A stretch of 37,738 bases of DNA, from positions 1 through 37,738 of the forward strand of contig JAFUUE010000077.1 of the NCBI GenBank assembly GCA_017483945.1, in the 5' to 3' direction. This DNA comes from Paludibacteraceae bacterium (lineage in GTDB: Bacteria; Bacteroidota; Bacteroidia; Bacteroidales; Paludibacteraceae). Below, piece by piece: positions 1 to 8,565 of this stretch. Each line of letters begins with the position of its first letter. The stretch's first letter is position 1. Under the pieces are notes generated by a model. That model made no database searches. It was given only the letters and a program-made list of their open reading frames with translations, and was not told where the DNA came from. The translations under genes were made by a program, and so were the position numbers.

Positions 1-27
1 GCCCGCGATTCGCCGCCAAACGGCGAC
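1..27 (+). repeat. Palindromic element copy R1 (truncated by window edge)
   Basis: This is the right-hand end of the modular palindromic element found throughout the window. It has the half-stem GCCCGC, then GAT, then a terminal hairpin TCGCCG/CGGCGA (10-15 with 21-26) around a CCAAA loop. The left part lies outside the window. Copies R4 and R7 carry the same stem with different loops. Confidence 0.75.
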
Positions 28-51
28 TCCACAGGACACAATAGACACCTC

Positions 52-93
52 TGCGCCTTGGAGGCGCACCCGCGGGCGAGCCGCCCGCGTCCC
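52..93 (-). repeat. Palindromic element copy R2 (inverted)
   Basis: This is an inverted copy of the short form of the element. Read on the minus strand it runs GGGAC, stem GCGGGC, loop GGCTC, stem GCCCGC, then a terminal hairpin TGCGCC/GGCGCA (plus-strand 52-57 and 63-68, loop TTGGA at 58-62). The terminal stem differs from R1 but is still perfectly self-complementary. Confidence 0.8.
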
Positions 94-119
94 CGGCGGA
101 TCAGTCTGTCTCATACTCT

Positions 120-150
120 GCTTTTGACTTTCGACTTTTGACTTTCGACT
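120..150. repeat. Heptamer tandem repeat TTT(C/T)GAC, copy 1
   Basis: About four units of TTT(C/T)GAC lie just upstream of the first promoter. The same 31-nt block recurs at 28721-28751 inside the chromate transporter gene, with one mismatch. Apart from R1, R2, this block and the promoter, I see nothing else in bases 1-269. Confidence 0.8.
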
Positions 151-192
151 AATATAAATGACCCTCTTTTCCGAAAAAAAATACACTCCGCT

Positions 193-224
193 CTTGCGTA
201 TATGCAATATTTGTTGTATCTTTG
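193..224 (+). promoter_or_regulatory. Bacteroidota promoter for the membrane-protein/tubulin-like operon
   Basis: CTTG at 193-196, exactly 20 nt, then TATCTTTG at 217-224, matching the phylum's -33/-7 consensus. It lies about 45 nt upstream of the ATG at 270 and is the only recognisable promoter before the terminator at 9.7 kb. It may therefore drive all eight genes. Confidence 0.8.
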
Positions 225-269
225 TGGCGTATTTGCTGTTTTTGTACATTAACCCAACTTAACGCCCCA

Positions 270-845
270 ATGGTAAGTCTTCTTTCTACTATCTCTTTTG
301 CGGCCCTGGCGCTGGGATTCCTTGTCTCGCTGGCAGCCGCGGGAGTCATGTTGCTTGTGGTCTCGCTCCTCGGCTCCGGCCGCTCCCTGCAGGCCCTCAG
401 TTATATCGTCGCCGTCGTGGTGCTGGTTCTGCTGGTGCTGCCCAACTCGCTGTTCTTCGGCTTGATAGGAGTCCGGGAAGGACTGGAGGTCTATCGCGAA
501 CAGATAGAGCACCCCGAAGCCTCGTCGTTGCAGAACCTGGTGCAGATGGGCACGGACGTCCTGCAGGACTTCCTCCCCGGCGTAGCCGAAGAGGTGCAGC
601 CCTATACCGACAAGGCTAACGAACTGTTGCAGGCCAACCGCGATGAGGAGATTCGCAAGGTGGATAACCACCTGCGCCGCGTGAAGCGCTATATCTGGGT
701 GGACGCCATCGTCATCACCGTCATGTGGCTGCTGGGATGCCTCATCATCTTCGCCACACTGCGCACCGCCGGCGCACGTACCACCTCGCGTTCGGCACGC
801 GTGGCTCGCGACTCGCGGGAACGATCACGACGCGCACACCGTTGA
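270..845 (+). CDS. Small membrane protein, first gene of the tubulin-like operon
   Basis: This 191-residue protein is of unrecognised family. Two hydrophobic segments fill roughly residues 4-33 and 41-68. A charged, probably helical stretch of about 80 residues follows, then a third membrane segment at about 144-166 and a basic Arg/Ser-rich tail. That implies three membrane spans with a soluble helical loop. The ATG at 270 is preferred over a TTG at 222, because 222 lies inside the -7 promoter box. The gene is 58 nt upstream of the tubulin-like GTPase in the same direction, so it could be the membrane partner of that protein, which is an inference from position only. Confidence 0.75.
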   Translation: MVSLLSTISFAALALGFLVSLAAAGVMLLVVSLLGSGRSLQALSYIVAVVVLVLLVLPNSLFFGLIGVREGLEVYREQIEHPEASSLQNLVQMGTDVLQDFLPGVAEEVQPYTDKANELLQANRDEEIRKVDNHLRRVKRYIWVDAIVITVMWLLGCLIIFATLRTAGARTTSRSARVARDSRERSRRAHR

Positions 846-903
846 CAAACTGCCTGTTACGGCATACAGATAAGTACCAAACAATTCAAATCTAAATACA
901 ATT

Positions 904-3900
904 ATGGCACAAAGTTATTGCAATTCCAACCACATCCTGGTGGGTCTGGGTGGTACCGGAGGTAAAATCCTCAAGGCGTTCAAAATGCGTATGTTCGAGG
1001 AGTTCCCCGATGCTGCCGACCGCGACAAACAGCCTGTCGCGCTCCTGTATATCGACTCCACTGACGAGATGATGGGCATCGGGCGCCCCGATTTCCGCGT
1101 AATGGGTATGGACGCTTCCTTTACCCAGAGTGAGTTCCTGAATATCAAGGCTGTGGATGTCGTCCACATCCTCGACCATATAGACAGTTATCCCGCCCTG
1201 AAGGGCATTGTGGAGAACGTCAACGCCGTCAAGTCGGCCATCGGCAACCTCGGCGCGGCCGCCGGCCAGAAACGTCGTGCAGGACGTCTGCTCTTCGCCG
1301 CCAACGCCATCGCCTATGTCAATGCGCTCAAGAACGCCTTTGCCAAGTGCGACTCCATCTCCCATAACTCCGAGAAACCCCTCAATATCCATATCTTCGC
1401 CGGCTTGAGCGGCGGTACGGGCTCCGGCTCTATCGTGGACGCTGTCGTACAGGCCCGTAAGACCTTCCCCGACTCCGTCATCTCTGTCTATGCGATGATT
1501 CCCGAGATGAACCTGCCCAAGGCTAACATGGACCAGGGACGCTACTACCAGAACGGCTATGCCGCACTCAACGAGCTTAACGCCCTGCAGGCTAACCGCT
1601 TCCATCCCGCCGACGTCACCAGCGCAGGCAACAAGGCCAAACAGTTCCGCGAGACGGCGGGCGGCGTGGCTAACGGTCTCACACTCTACAGCAACGTCAA
1701 CGAGAACGGACTGACTATCAACTCGCTGAGTGAGCTGCCCAAGATAGTGAGCGACTTCGTCTATTCGCGTATCTTCCTCATCAACCCCGACGATACCATC
1801 AACGAGGACATCATCCGCGCCTACTCCTACGAGAACATGGATGACTTCCGCTACGAGTATGACGAGACTAAGAACCAGGACGCCAACGGACAACTGCCCA
1901 TCGCCCGTACCAAGAAGATTAACTCCTTCGGTATCAAGCGCGTCATGTATCCCGAGCTGCGTATCCTCAAGCATATCACCTATACCGTAGGCGAGCGCGT
2001 GCTCTATCAGTTCAAGTACAACAACTGGCGCGAGAACCTCGGCTACGTGGACGAGGAGCCCAACAAGGACTACCGCGAGATGTACTTCAACGATGCCAAC
2101 CTGGCCAAGTGGATGATTGACGACAAGCACCTGACCCTGGAGCAGATGATTCTGCCCGCCGACATCGAGAAGAAGTATCCCAAGTTCAACGACTACTGGC
2201 ACGACAAGGCCATCGACTACTCCGACGAGGCCAAGCAGGCGGAGAACCCGCTCAACGAACTGGATAATATCCTCGCCGACTTCTACGCCAAGCAGTTCCG
2301 CAAGGTGGGCGTGCCCGAGTTCTTCAAGGGCAAGGAGCGCGCTATCCCCGAGATGACACGCGAGATACGCCGCACCATCGAGCACGAACTCTACGGCAAG
2401 TGGCACGACGGCGAGTTCTCCATCGTTGAACTCCAGAAAGTGAGCAAACTGCTCGGCGAATACCTCGGCGAGAAGAAGAAAGACCTCGACGCCCAACTGG
2501 CTAAACTCAATAAGGACTTCGAGGAGATTAACGAAGACCGTCAGGCTAACGTGAGCGAGTGGGCAAGCAAGGGCTTCCTGGCCAAGAAAGTGTTCGGCGG
2601 AGACAACAACTCCTTCTCCGAGCATCAGGAGATTCTGACCGACTACTACACCGCCAAGACGCAGATTGAGGCGATGGAGTTCGCGCGCAAACTGCTGGCT
2701 AAGTTGTTCCTCGAGTGGGGCAAACTGGATGCCGACATCTCGGCCTTCGGACAGAAGATATCCGACGCCATCGACGAGACCGAGCGCCTCATCGCCGCGC
2801 AACGCAAGGTCAACAAGGGCCTGGAGGACATGAAGGGTGCTGTCATCGAAGTCAGCGAGGAAGAGTCGATGGTTGAGTTCGAGGAAGAACTCAAACTGGA
2901 CAAGATTGACATGCCCAATATCGCCCGCCAGATACGCGAGGCTATCCTCCCGCAGGCGGAGTTCACCAACTTCGGCGATCTGGCTAACACGCTCACCGTG
3001 GACATCGTCAAGGACGCCTTCGACGTGCGCCTCTCGGAAGTGGTCAAGACCAAGCACGCGGAGAAAGCCGACAGCGACACCAAGGTCCTCGGACTCAACA
3101 TCCTCACCCAGCTGCAGCAGAAACTGACCACCGACGAGGCTATCCAGCGCTTCGCCCTCGACATCGTAAAACAGAGCGGTGTCTATCTCAAACTCAACAC
3201 CGACCAGATGCAGCTCCACGTGCGCAATAACGAGGGTAACCTCTCGCCCACCAACCCCGCGTCGGTCAACAAGAAGGTCATCTTCGTCTCCATCCCCTCG
3301 CCCGACAAGAACGAGAGCCTGAAGCTGTTCGCCGACAAGCTGGAGAAAGCCTTCAACAACTCCTTCAGCCAAGGTGCTGCCCAGACCATCATCCGCATCA
3401 ACAAGAAGAGTCCGCGTCAGAACGAGCTCTCCATCATCTCGGTTCAGTACTGCTACCCGATCCGTGCTATCTCGTGGATGGAGCCCTACAAGGAGCGCTA
3501 CGAGCAGTTCCTGCACACCGGCAACCAGAACACCGACATCCAGAACGCCATCCTGCTGCATAGCGAAGGCGACGGCAAGGATCTGCCCTCGCTCTTCGTG
3601 GTAGAGCATGCCGAGGAGATTGCCGCCAAGAGCGCACAGTCGGCCGCTGCTCCCGCTGCACCCCAGATGCCCCCGATGGGCGGTATGCCGACTCCCCCGC
3701 CGATGGGTGGCATGCCCACACCCCCGCAGGCCAAGCCGCAGATACAGCTCCACCTCTCCGTCGCAGGACAGAGCTACGGACCGTACGACTACGACACCTG
3801 CGAGCAACTGGTCAAGAACAAACAGCTGACCGAGCAGTCGATGGTGTGGATGGCCGGTATGCCCGCATGGGCGCCCGCAAGCACCGTCGCCGAACTCAAA

Positions 3901-3996
3901 GCCCTCTTTGCTCCGGCACCTCAGATGCCCCCGATGCCCCCCGCCGGCGGACCCCAGATGCCGCCTATGCCCCCGCAGATGCCCCCGATGGCGTAA
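904..3996 (+). CDS. Tubulin/FtsZ-like GTPase with C-terminal GYF_2 domain
   Basis: This 1030-residue protein is a predicted nucleotide-binding, possibly polymerising, cytoplasmic protein of the bacterial tubulin-like (Tubulin_2/FtsZ-like) group. Seen: a Gly-rich first loop GLGGTGGK (14-21); a conserved GQKRRAGRLLF segment (121-131); and the tubulin signature loop SGGTGSGS (169-176) at the end of a strand. A long charged, partly coiled-coil region follows. The C-terminus is Pro/Met-rich (about 918-943), then a GYF_2-like domain (944-1002) with YGPYD and VWMAGMPAW, then a second Pro/Met-rich tail (1003-1030). GYF domains bind proline-rich peptides, so the flanking PPM-rich segments could be ligands in cis or in trans (inference). 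There is no signal peptide. The next gene starts 55 nt downstream. The family call is firm for the GTPase core; the cellular role is unknown. Confidence 0.88.
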   Translation: MAQSYCNSNHILVGLGGTGGKILKAFKMRMFEEFPDAADRDKQPVALLYIDSTDEMMGIGRPDFRVMGMDASFTQSEFLNIKAVDVVHILDHIDSYPALKGIVENVNAVKSAIGNLGAAAGQKRRAGRLLFAANAIAYVNALKNAFAKCDSISHNSEKPLNIHIFAGLSGGTGSGSIVDAVVQARKTFPDSVISVYAMIPEMNLPKANMDQGRYYQNGYAALNELNALQANRFHPADVTSAGNKAKQFRETAGGVANGLTLYSNVNENGLTINSLSELPKIVSDFVYSRIFLINPDDTINEDIIRAYSYENMDDFRYEYDETKNQDANGQLPIARTKKINSFGIKRVMYPELRILKHITYTVGERVLYQFKYNNWRENLGYVDEEPNKDYREMYFNDANLAKWMIDDKHLTLEQMILPADIEKKYPKFNDYWHDKAIDYSDEAKQAENPLNELDNILADFYAKQFRKVGVPEFFKGKERAIPEMTREIRRTIEHELYGKWHDGEFSIVELQKVSKLLGEYLGEKKKDLDAQLAKLNKDFEEINEDRQANVSEWASKGFLAKKVFGGDNNSFSEHQEILTDYYTAKTQIEAMEFARKLLAKLFLEWGKLDADISAFGQKISDAIDETERLIAAQRKVNKGLEDMKGAVIEVSEEESMVEFEEELKLDKIDMPNIARQIREAILPQAEFTNFGDLANTLTVDIVKDAFDVRLSEVVKTKHAEKADSDTKVLGLNILTQLQQKLTTDEAIQRFALDIVKQSGVYLKLNTDQMQLHVRNNEGNLSPTNPASVNKKVIFVSIPSPDKNESLKLFADKLEKAFNNSFSQGAAQTIIRINKKSPRQNELSIISVQYCYPIRAISWMEPYKERYEQFLHTGNQNTDIQNAILLHSEGDGKDLPSLFVVEHAEEIAAKSAQSAAAPAAPQMPPMGGMPTPPPMGGMPTPPQAKPQIQLHLSVAGQSYGPYDYDTCEQLVKNKQLTEQSMVWMAGMPAWAPASTVAELKALFAPAPQMPPMPPAGGPQMPPMPPQMPPMA

Positions 3997-4051
3997 GTGT
4001 GGCATAGTTTTTGCTAACATGAGTAATAACCCTTCAACCGAATAAAACAAT

Positions 4052-4687
4052 ATGGCACAGAGAAGAAGTGACCGTGAACGTTACAAATACGGAATCTGTC
4101 TGAATGACGAGTGTTCCAAGTGTAAGTCCAAAGAAGTACAACAAATATCCGCCCGCAAGGAGTTCGTCTGCGAAGAGTGCGGCGCCGAGTTGCGCGAGTG
4201 TCCGCCCCCCAAGAAGACTAATCCGAAGCCTATTATAATAGGTGTGGTGGCAGTATTGCTGCTCGGAGGTATCGGAGCGGCTGTGGCTCTGCTCCCCAAG
4301 AGCGAGCCGCAGGACGAGCCCGCGCCCGTGGAGCAGGTGGCCGAAGAGCCCGCTCCCGCAGAGCCTGCCGTAGAGCCGGAGCCTGCCCCGGAACCCGAAC
4401 CCGTCGCAGCACCCGAGCCTGCCCCGCAGGAACCGAAGAAAGCCGCACCCGCGCAACCCAAGCTCGACTACGGTAAGTGGAACGGCGGATGGAAGAACGG
4501 ACTGCCTCACGGCACCGGCACCATGACCTACACCAAACAGCACCTCATCGACAAACGGGACCCCCAACAGCGTACCGCCGAAAAGGGCGACTACATCATG
4601 GGCGAGTTCTACGAGGGCAAACTGGTGCAAGGTGTCTGGAAAGGTGCTGATAATGAGGTGAAAGGTCACATCATGATTGGCCGCTGA
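4052..4687 (+). CDS. Zinc-ribbon, single-pass membrane protein with MORN-like C-terminus
   Basis: This 211-residue protein has three parts. Residues 16-50 hold six cysteines, with CSKC (21-24) and CEEC (40-43) forming a likely zinc ribbon. Residues 59-81 are one hydrophobic membrane helix. Residues 84-137 are a Pro/Glu/Ala-rich linker, followed by a MORN-like module with YGKWNGGWKNGLPHGTGTM at 140-158 and a second GEFYEGKLVQGVWKG at 184-198. The expected topology puts the zinc ribbon in the cytoplasm and the linker and MORN part in the periplasm (inference). Its stop codon overlaps the next ATG by one base (TGATG), indicating translational coupling. It is a plausible bridge between the tubulin-like GTPase and the exported proteins encoded downstream. 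Confidence 0.8.
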   Translation: MAQRRSDRERYKYGICLNDECSKCKSKEVQQISARKEFVCEECGAELRECPPPKKTNPKPIIIGVVAVLLLGGIGAAVALLPKSEPQDEPAPVEQVAEEPAPAEPAVEPEPAPEPEPVAAPEPAPQEPKKAAPAQPKLDYGKWNGGWKNGLPHGTGTMTYTKQHLIDKRDPQQRTAEKGDYIMGEFYEGKLVQGVWKGADNEVKGHIMIGR

Positions 4688-5646
4688 TGAAAGCAAGACA
4701 TCTGATAAGCATAATCGGCTTGGTTCTTTTGCCCCTCTGCGCAGGGGCAAAAGAACTGCCGTGTTATGACGGCGTCAACCCGCTCATATGTCAGTTCCTG
4801 AACCGCTACATCAACGAACTGCTCGCGTGGAACCGCACGGACGCCTCCCTCGAGCAGAAAATGCGCGACGATAAGTTCATCGTTCTCGAAGGAATCCTAG
4901 ACATTGTAGCTACCTTTGACGAACAGACGACCTTCTCCCTGGTGCGCTATGACGACAAGGCCTATGAGGCGGCCTGGGACCGGAACGGCCGGTGCCTGCT
5001 GCGGGTGGCGTTCCCTATCCAATATGAGCTGCTCTTGGGCATGTCTCAGCAGGAGGTGGAGCAACACCTGCAGGAGTATATCGTCAGTGCCTCCCCGCGT
5101 ATCGATATGGAGCCGATGAACATGAGCGTGGACAGCGTCGCCCCCGGCGTGTGGAAGACGCACTACTCGGACTATTATCAGGTGGAGTCGCTCAATACGG
5201 ACTGCTATTTCGTCCATGATACCCGGGGCGGCCTGCGTTATCTGGATGACCCCGCGCACTTGGACTATGCCGTGTCGAACCTCTTCCAACAAGGACTGGG
5301 GAGAGACCTGGTTATGCAGGTGTCGCAGAGCGTCTATGGCTTCAAGCATCTGCACTATACGGTCGGCCTGCAACAGTGGCTCGACTACTGCCAGCAGGAG
5401 GGCTTGACCTCCTTCGTCGCAGTAGAAGAGGAGTCGGATACCCACCTGAAGGTGCTGGTCATCGCTCGTTGTAACGACTTGGGATACAACCATATCCTGT
5501 CCGTGCTCGTGCCGCGGGACTTCCTGACGAATCCCCGTGCTATACTCAATGCCAAGGTCAATGCGTTTATTCCCACGCATAATGTGGCTAACCTGTACGA
5601 ACAATACACCAATAAACCTAAAAAGCAGAGACAATGGGAAGACTAA
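4687..5646 (+). CDS. Exported protein of unknown function, tubulin-like operon
   Basis: This 319-residue protein has a clear signal peptide (hydrophobic core about residues 7-18, likely cut near CAGA-K at about 21-22) and no further membrane segment. I do not recognise the family. The mature part is mixed alpha/beta in character, with four cysteines. It starts one base inside the preceding stop and overlaps the next gene by 13 nt, so it is firmly part of the operon. The predicted location is the periplasm or outer surface. Confidence 0.75.
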   Translation: MKARHLISIIGLVLLPLCAGAKELPCYDGVNPLICQFLNRYINELLAWNRTDASLEQKMRDDKFIVLEGILDIVATFDEQTTFSLVRYDDKAYEAAWDRNGRCLLRVAFPIQYELLLGMSQQEVEQHLQEYIVSASPRIDMEPMNMSVDSVAPGVWKTHYSDYYQVESLNTDCYFVHDTRGGLRYLDDPAHLDYAVSNLFQQGLGRDLVMQVSQSVYGFKHLHYTVGLQQWLDYCQQEGLTSFVAVEEESDTHLKVLVIARCNDLGYNHILSVLVPRDFLTNPRAILNAKVNAFIPTHNVANLYEQYTNKPKKQRQWED

Positions 5647-6431
5647 CCTGTTCGGCAGCGGCCTTGCTGCTCGCCGCTTCACTCTTTGCGCAAGCCCCCG
5701 CATCCGATGCGGTAGCGCATATCAATAATATCAAGTCGCAGAGCGACATCTATCTCTATGCCGAGTCCACCGCCCAGACGTGGCAGGACGCGCTCGATAA
5801 CGCCAAGTACCTGCTGGAGGTGGAGGTCGAGTCCTGGGCGAAAGAGGTGGCCGGACAAGAGGATGTGTCGGCATACGTGCTCCAGTTGCAGAACGACATG
5901 CTGGAGATTCAGTCCATGCGCGGAAGTCGCTATCGCGCTTTCGTCTATGTCAAGAAAACGGACATCGTGCCCTATCCCAAGAAGGACAACCTCATGATAG
6001 TCCCCGCTAACAGGGACGGCGCACAGGTCCGCTCGGTCAAGCCCGAAGAGAAGGGCGGCAAGGAGGAGGCCCAACAGCCTGCTCCCCGGCCGGATAACAA
6101 CCGGGGTCAGTTCGTCATCCAAGGTGATGATGCACCCGAGAAACCCGCCCTCACACCCATCGAACAGGGCATGCTCAGCGTGAAGAAGAACACGGAGATA
6201 GGCACCTATATCACCCGCCTGAAGAAAGAGGGCAAGTCCGTTCAGCACGGCAAGTATAGCGAGATGCCCGACGGCGTGGAGTGCCGCCTCTTCGTCTATA
6301 ACCGGGAGGGCAATATCGTCGCCTGTCTGCTCCGTAAGGCCGACGGCTCTTTCCGTAACCTCAAGACGGGCCAACCCGATGATATTCAGAACTATCACGG
6401 ATGCGGCGGCTACTGGTTCCTGCTTAAGTAA
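5634..6431 (+). CDS. Exported protein of unknown function, tubulin-like operon
   Basis: This 265-residue protein has a signal peptide (about residues 5-20, AQA-type cut). An N-terminal domain of about 100 residues ends in VKKTDIVPYPKK. A low-complexity charged Pro/Glu linker (about 125-170) joins it to a C-terminal domain (about 178-265) that ends in a Gly/Tyr-rich YHGCGGYWFLLK. The ATG overlaps the previous gene by 13 nt. The family is unrecognised. The two-domain layout with a flexible linker suggests an envelope binding protein (inference). Confidence 0.72.
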   Translation: MGRLTCSAAALLLAASLFAQAPASDAVAHINNIKSQSDIYLYAESTAQTWQDALDNAKYLLEVEVESWAKEVAGQEDVSAYVLQLQNDMLEIQSMRGSRYRAFVYVKKTDIVPYPKKDNLMIVPANRDGAQVRSVKPEEKGGKEEAQQPAPRPDNNRGQFVIQGDDAPEKPALTPIEQGMLSVKKNTEIGTYITRLKKEGKSVQHGKYSEMPDGVECRLFVYNREGNIVACLLRKADGSFRNLKTGQPDDIQNYHGCGGYWFLLK

Positions 6432-6461
6432 GAAGTATATACTAAAAAATAACACAACGAT

Positions 6462-7418
6462 ATGACACGTAAAACCTTGTTCGCTATGCTCATGCTGTGC
6501 CCCCTGTTGGCTTGGGGAGAGGTGAGCATTACTATCTCGGACGGAATAGAGAATCAGACTATCAAGCAAAAGATGGAGCACACCATGTCGGCGCTCCTGA
6601 CCGAAATCAACAACGCGCAGGCGCAGGGACGTGCACTGAGCTTCAAGGGACTGGATGTCCCCGAGTCGGTGCAACTGTCGCTGTCGATGCTCTGGGAGAA
6701 CTCGCCCTTCCTCTGTACCGACGAGGTCATAGTGGAGCGCGGCCTGACTACCGGAACGGGCTTCCAGGTACGTAATATCCCCCTGGAGATGAAGCCGCGC
6801 GATGCCAAGTTCAACGAGGAGGAGTACCAGGAGGCGGTTATCAGCTTCGACAAGAAAGGTGTGCTTGAGAGCTTCTACCTCTCGCTCAACATGAACCTCT
6901 ATATGCAGGTCGTCCGCGGCAACAAGGAGATAACCGACCTGCGCCGCCGCCAACTGATTCTGGACTATGTCGAGCAGTTCCGTACTTCCTATAACACCAA
7001 GGACATCAACTTCTTGGAACAGGTGTTCAGCGACGACGCCCTCATCATCACAGGTAAGGTCATCAAGCAGACCAAGAATGATATCAAGCTGCCTGACAAA
7101 ATCGTCTATAAGAAGCAGAGTAAGCAGGAGTATATCAATAATCTGCGTCGCGTCTTTGCCAACAATAGTTATATCAAGGTGACCTTCGACGAGATTAAGG
7201 TCATGCGCCATCCGGTCAATCCTAACTTCTACGGCGTCACCCTCCACCAGGGCTATACCGCCAGTCGCTACCACGACGACGGCTACCTCTTTCTCCTCTG
7301 GGACTTCTCCGACGAGGAGCACCCGAAGATTCATGTCCGTACATGGCAGCCCGACCAACTCAACGGCACCCGCATGCCTGAGGATGAGATATTTAATGTG
7401 AACGATTTCGAGATTTAA
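6462..7418 (+). CDS. Exported protein with NTF2-like C-terminal domain (tentative)
   Basis: This 318-residue protein has a signal peptide (residues 1-19, LLAWG-type end). The second half begins with FRTSYNTKDINFLEQVFSDD and continues through strands typical of an NTF2/SnoaL-like cone fold, including YGVTLHQGYTA and GYLFLLWDF. That fold call is tentative and made by eye. The first half contains a domain I do not recognise. The gene lies 30 nt after the preceding gene and 4 nt before the next, in the same operon. No catalytic residues can be named. Confidence 0.68.
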   Translation: MTRKTLFAMLMLCPLLAWGEVSITISDGIENQTIKQKMEHTMSALLTEINNAQAQGRALSFKGLDVPESVQLSLSMLWENSPFLCTDEVIVERGLTTGTGFQVRNIPLEMKPRDAKFNEEEYQEAVISFDKKGVLESFYLSLNMNLYMQVVRGNKEITDLRRRQLILDYVEQFRTSYNTKDINFLEQVFSDDALIITGKVIKQTKNDIKLPDKIVYKKQSKQEYINNLRRVFANNSYIKVTFDEIKVMRHPVNPNFYGVTLHQGYTASRYHDDGYLFLLWDFSDEEHPKIHVRTWQPDQLNGTRMPEDEIFNVNDFEI

Positions 7419-7422
7419 TCCT

Positions 7423-8532
7423 ATGCGTACTCGCCTCTTCCTGCTCATTACATGCTTGTTGACCGCGTGGATGCCGTCGGCCCTGGCACAAGGGACCGCG
7501 GACGATGCCCTGACGGTCAATAGTTTCTCCTGCGACTTGGTGGACCTGTCGGCCGCTACGCACCCGCGCGAAGACCTCAATGGTGACATCTGTGCACTCG
7601 TCAAGGTGCAGATGCTCTTCAACGAAGCGGCTGTCTCCTTCGGAGGTAATGTCATGGGCGATGTGCAGGAGCAGAAGAACGAGTACTGGGTTTATCTCAC
7701 GCAGGGCACCAAGCGCCTGAAAATCACACACCCTAACTACCCGCAACTGCTCGTCGTCTTTGCCGATGTGTCGAATGGCGAGATTAAGGCGTTGGAGTCC
7801 AAGATGACCTATCGCCTCGTCATCAACGTGCCTGCCCAGCAGGTCATTGAGGTGCACGACACTATCGTTGAGGGCTTTGACACCAAGTTGGCCGAGGCGC
7901 GCGCCATGAAGCGCGACTACCCCAAGCATGCCGAGACCGAGTACTACCGCAAGGCCGTCCTCCTCTACGAGGCGGTGATGAACCATTCCCAGTGCCCGCC
8001 CGACATGCTCAAACAGTTGCAGGAGGACTACGACGCCATGCGCTTTATGCGTAAATATACCTACAACTACGAGAAGCAAACGGCTCAGGCTCAGCGCCTC
8101 AGCGCCTCTTTTGGTGCTACGTCCGATACGGTCTATAACAGCCTGCTGGTCGCCTATAAGTGCACCCGCAAGCTCGTAGAGGACTATCCTACACCGGCCT
8201 TCAAGGCCATCTCCGACTCCGCCTATACGCGTCTGGCCAAGCACCCGAAAGCCGCTTCCGGCAAGGTGGCGCAGACCGTCACACGCAAGCGGATTGTCGT
8301 CATGGGAACGGTCACGCTCAAGACGGCCTCCATGCAACTCGCAGCGGTCAATATCTATGCCGCCAAGGACCTCAAACCCGCGGCTAAAGACCTGAAACTC
8401 ATCGGCCGGGTGCAGGCCGACGGCTCCTATCGCGTCATCATCCCCGACGGATACAGCCATATCCTCTTTGACGGCGAGAAGAAGGCGCACCCCGTCGCCG
8501 AGTCTCAGACACTCAACGTCGAGATACGCTAA
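7423..8532 (+). CDS. Exported PEGA-like domain protein
   Basis: This 369-residue protein has a signal peptide cut at ALA-Q (about residues 22-23). Residues 30-115 follow a pattern common in secreted Bacteroidota proteins: a DLSAATHPREDLNG block, CALVKVQ, then YWVYLTQGTKRLKITHP, which resembles a PEGA-type surface beta domain. A helical middle (about 150-260) and a C-terminal beta domain (about 285-369), perhaps of the carboxypeptidase-regulatory type, follow. I see no type IX secretion C-terminal sorting domain. The gene begins 4 nt after the NTF2-like gene. Confidence 0.72.
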   Translation: MRTRLFLLITCLLTAWMPSALAQGTADDALTVNSFSCDLVDLSAATHPREDLNGDICALVKVQMLFNEAAVSFGGNVMGDVQEQKNEYWVYLTQGTKRLKITHPNYPQLLVVFADVSNGEIKALESKMTYRLVINVPAQQVIEVHDTIVEGFDTKLAEARAMKRDYPKHAETEYYRKAVLLYEAVMNHSQCPPDMLKQLQEDYDAMRFMRKYTYNYEKQTAQAQRLSASFGATSDTVYNSLLVAYKCTRKLVEDYPTPAFKAISDSAYTRLAKHPKAASGKVAQTVTRKRIVVMGTVTLKTASMQLAAVNIYAAKDLKPAAKDLKLIGRVQADGSYRVIIPDGYSHILFDGEKKAHPVAESQTLNVEIR

Positions 8533-8565
8533 CCGAATATACGAACTATTCCCTATCAGACTACT

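Noticed and set aside
892..4050. 1052-residue open frame on the minus strand
   Set aside because: It is the exact antisense of the tubulin-like gene. It results from G+C-rich codon bias, has no domain-like sequence and contradicts the clear motifs on the plus strand.
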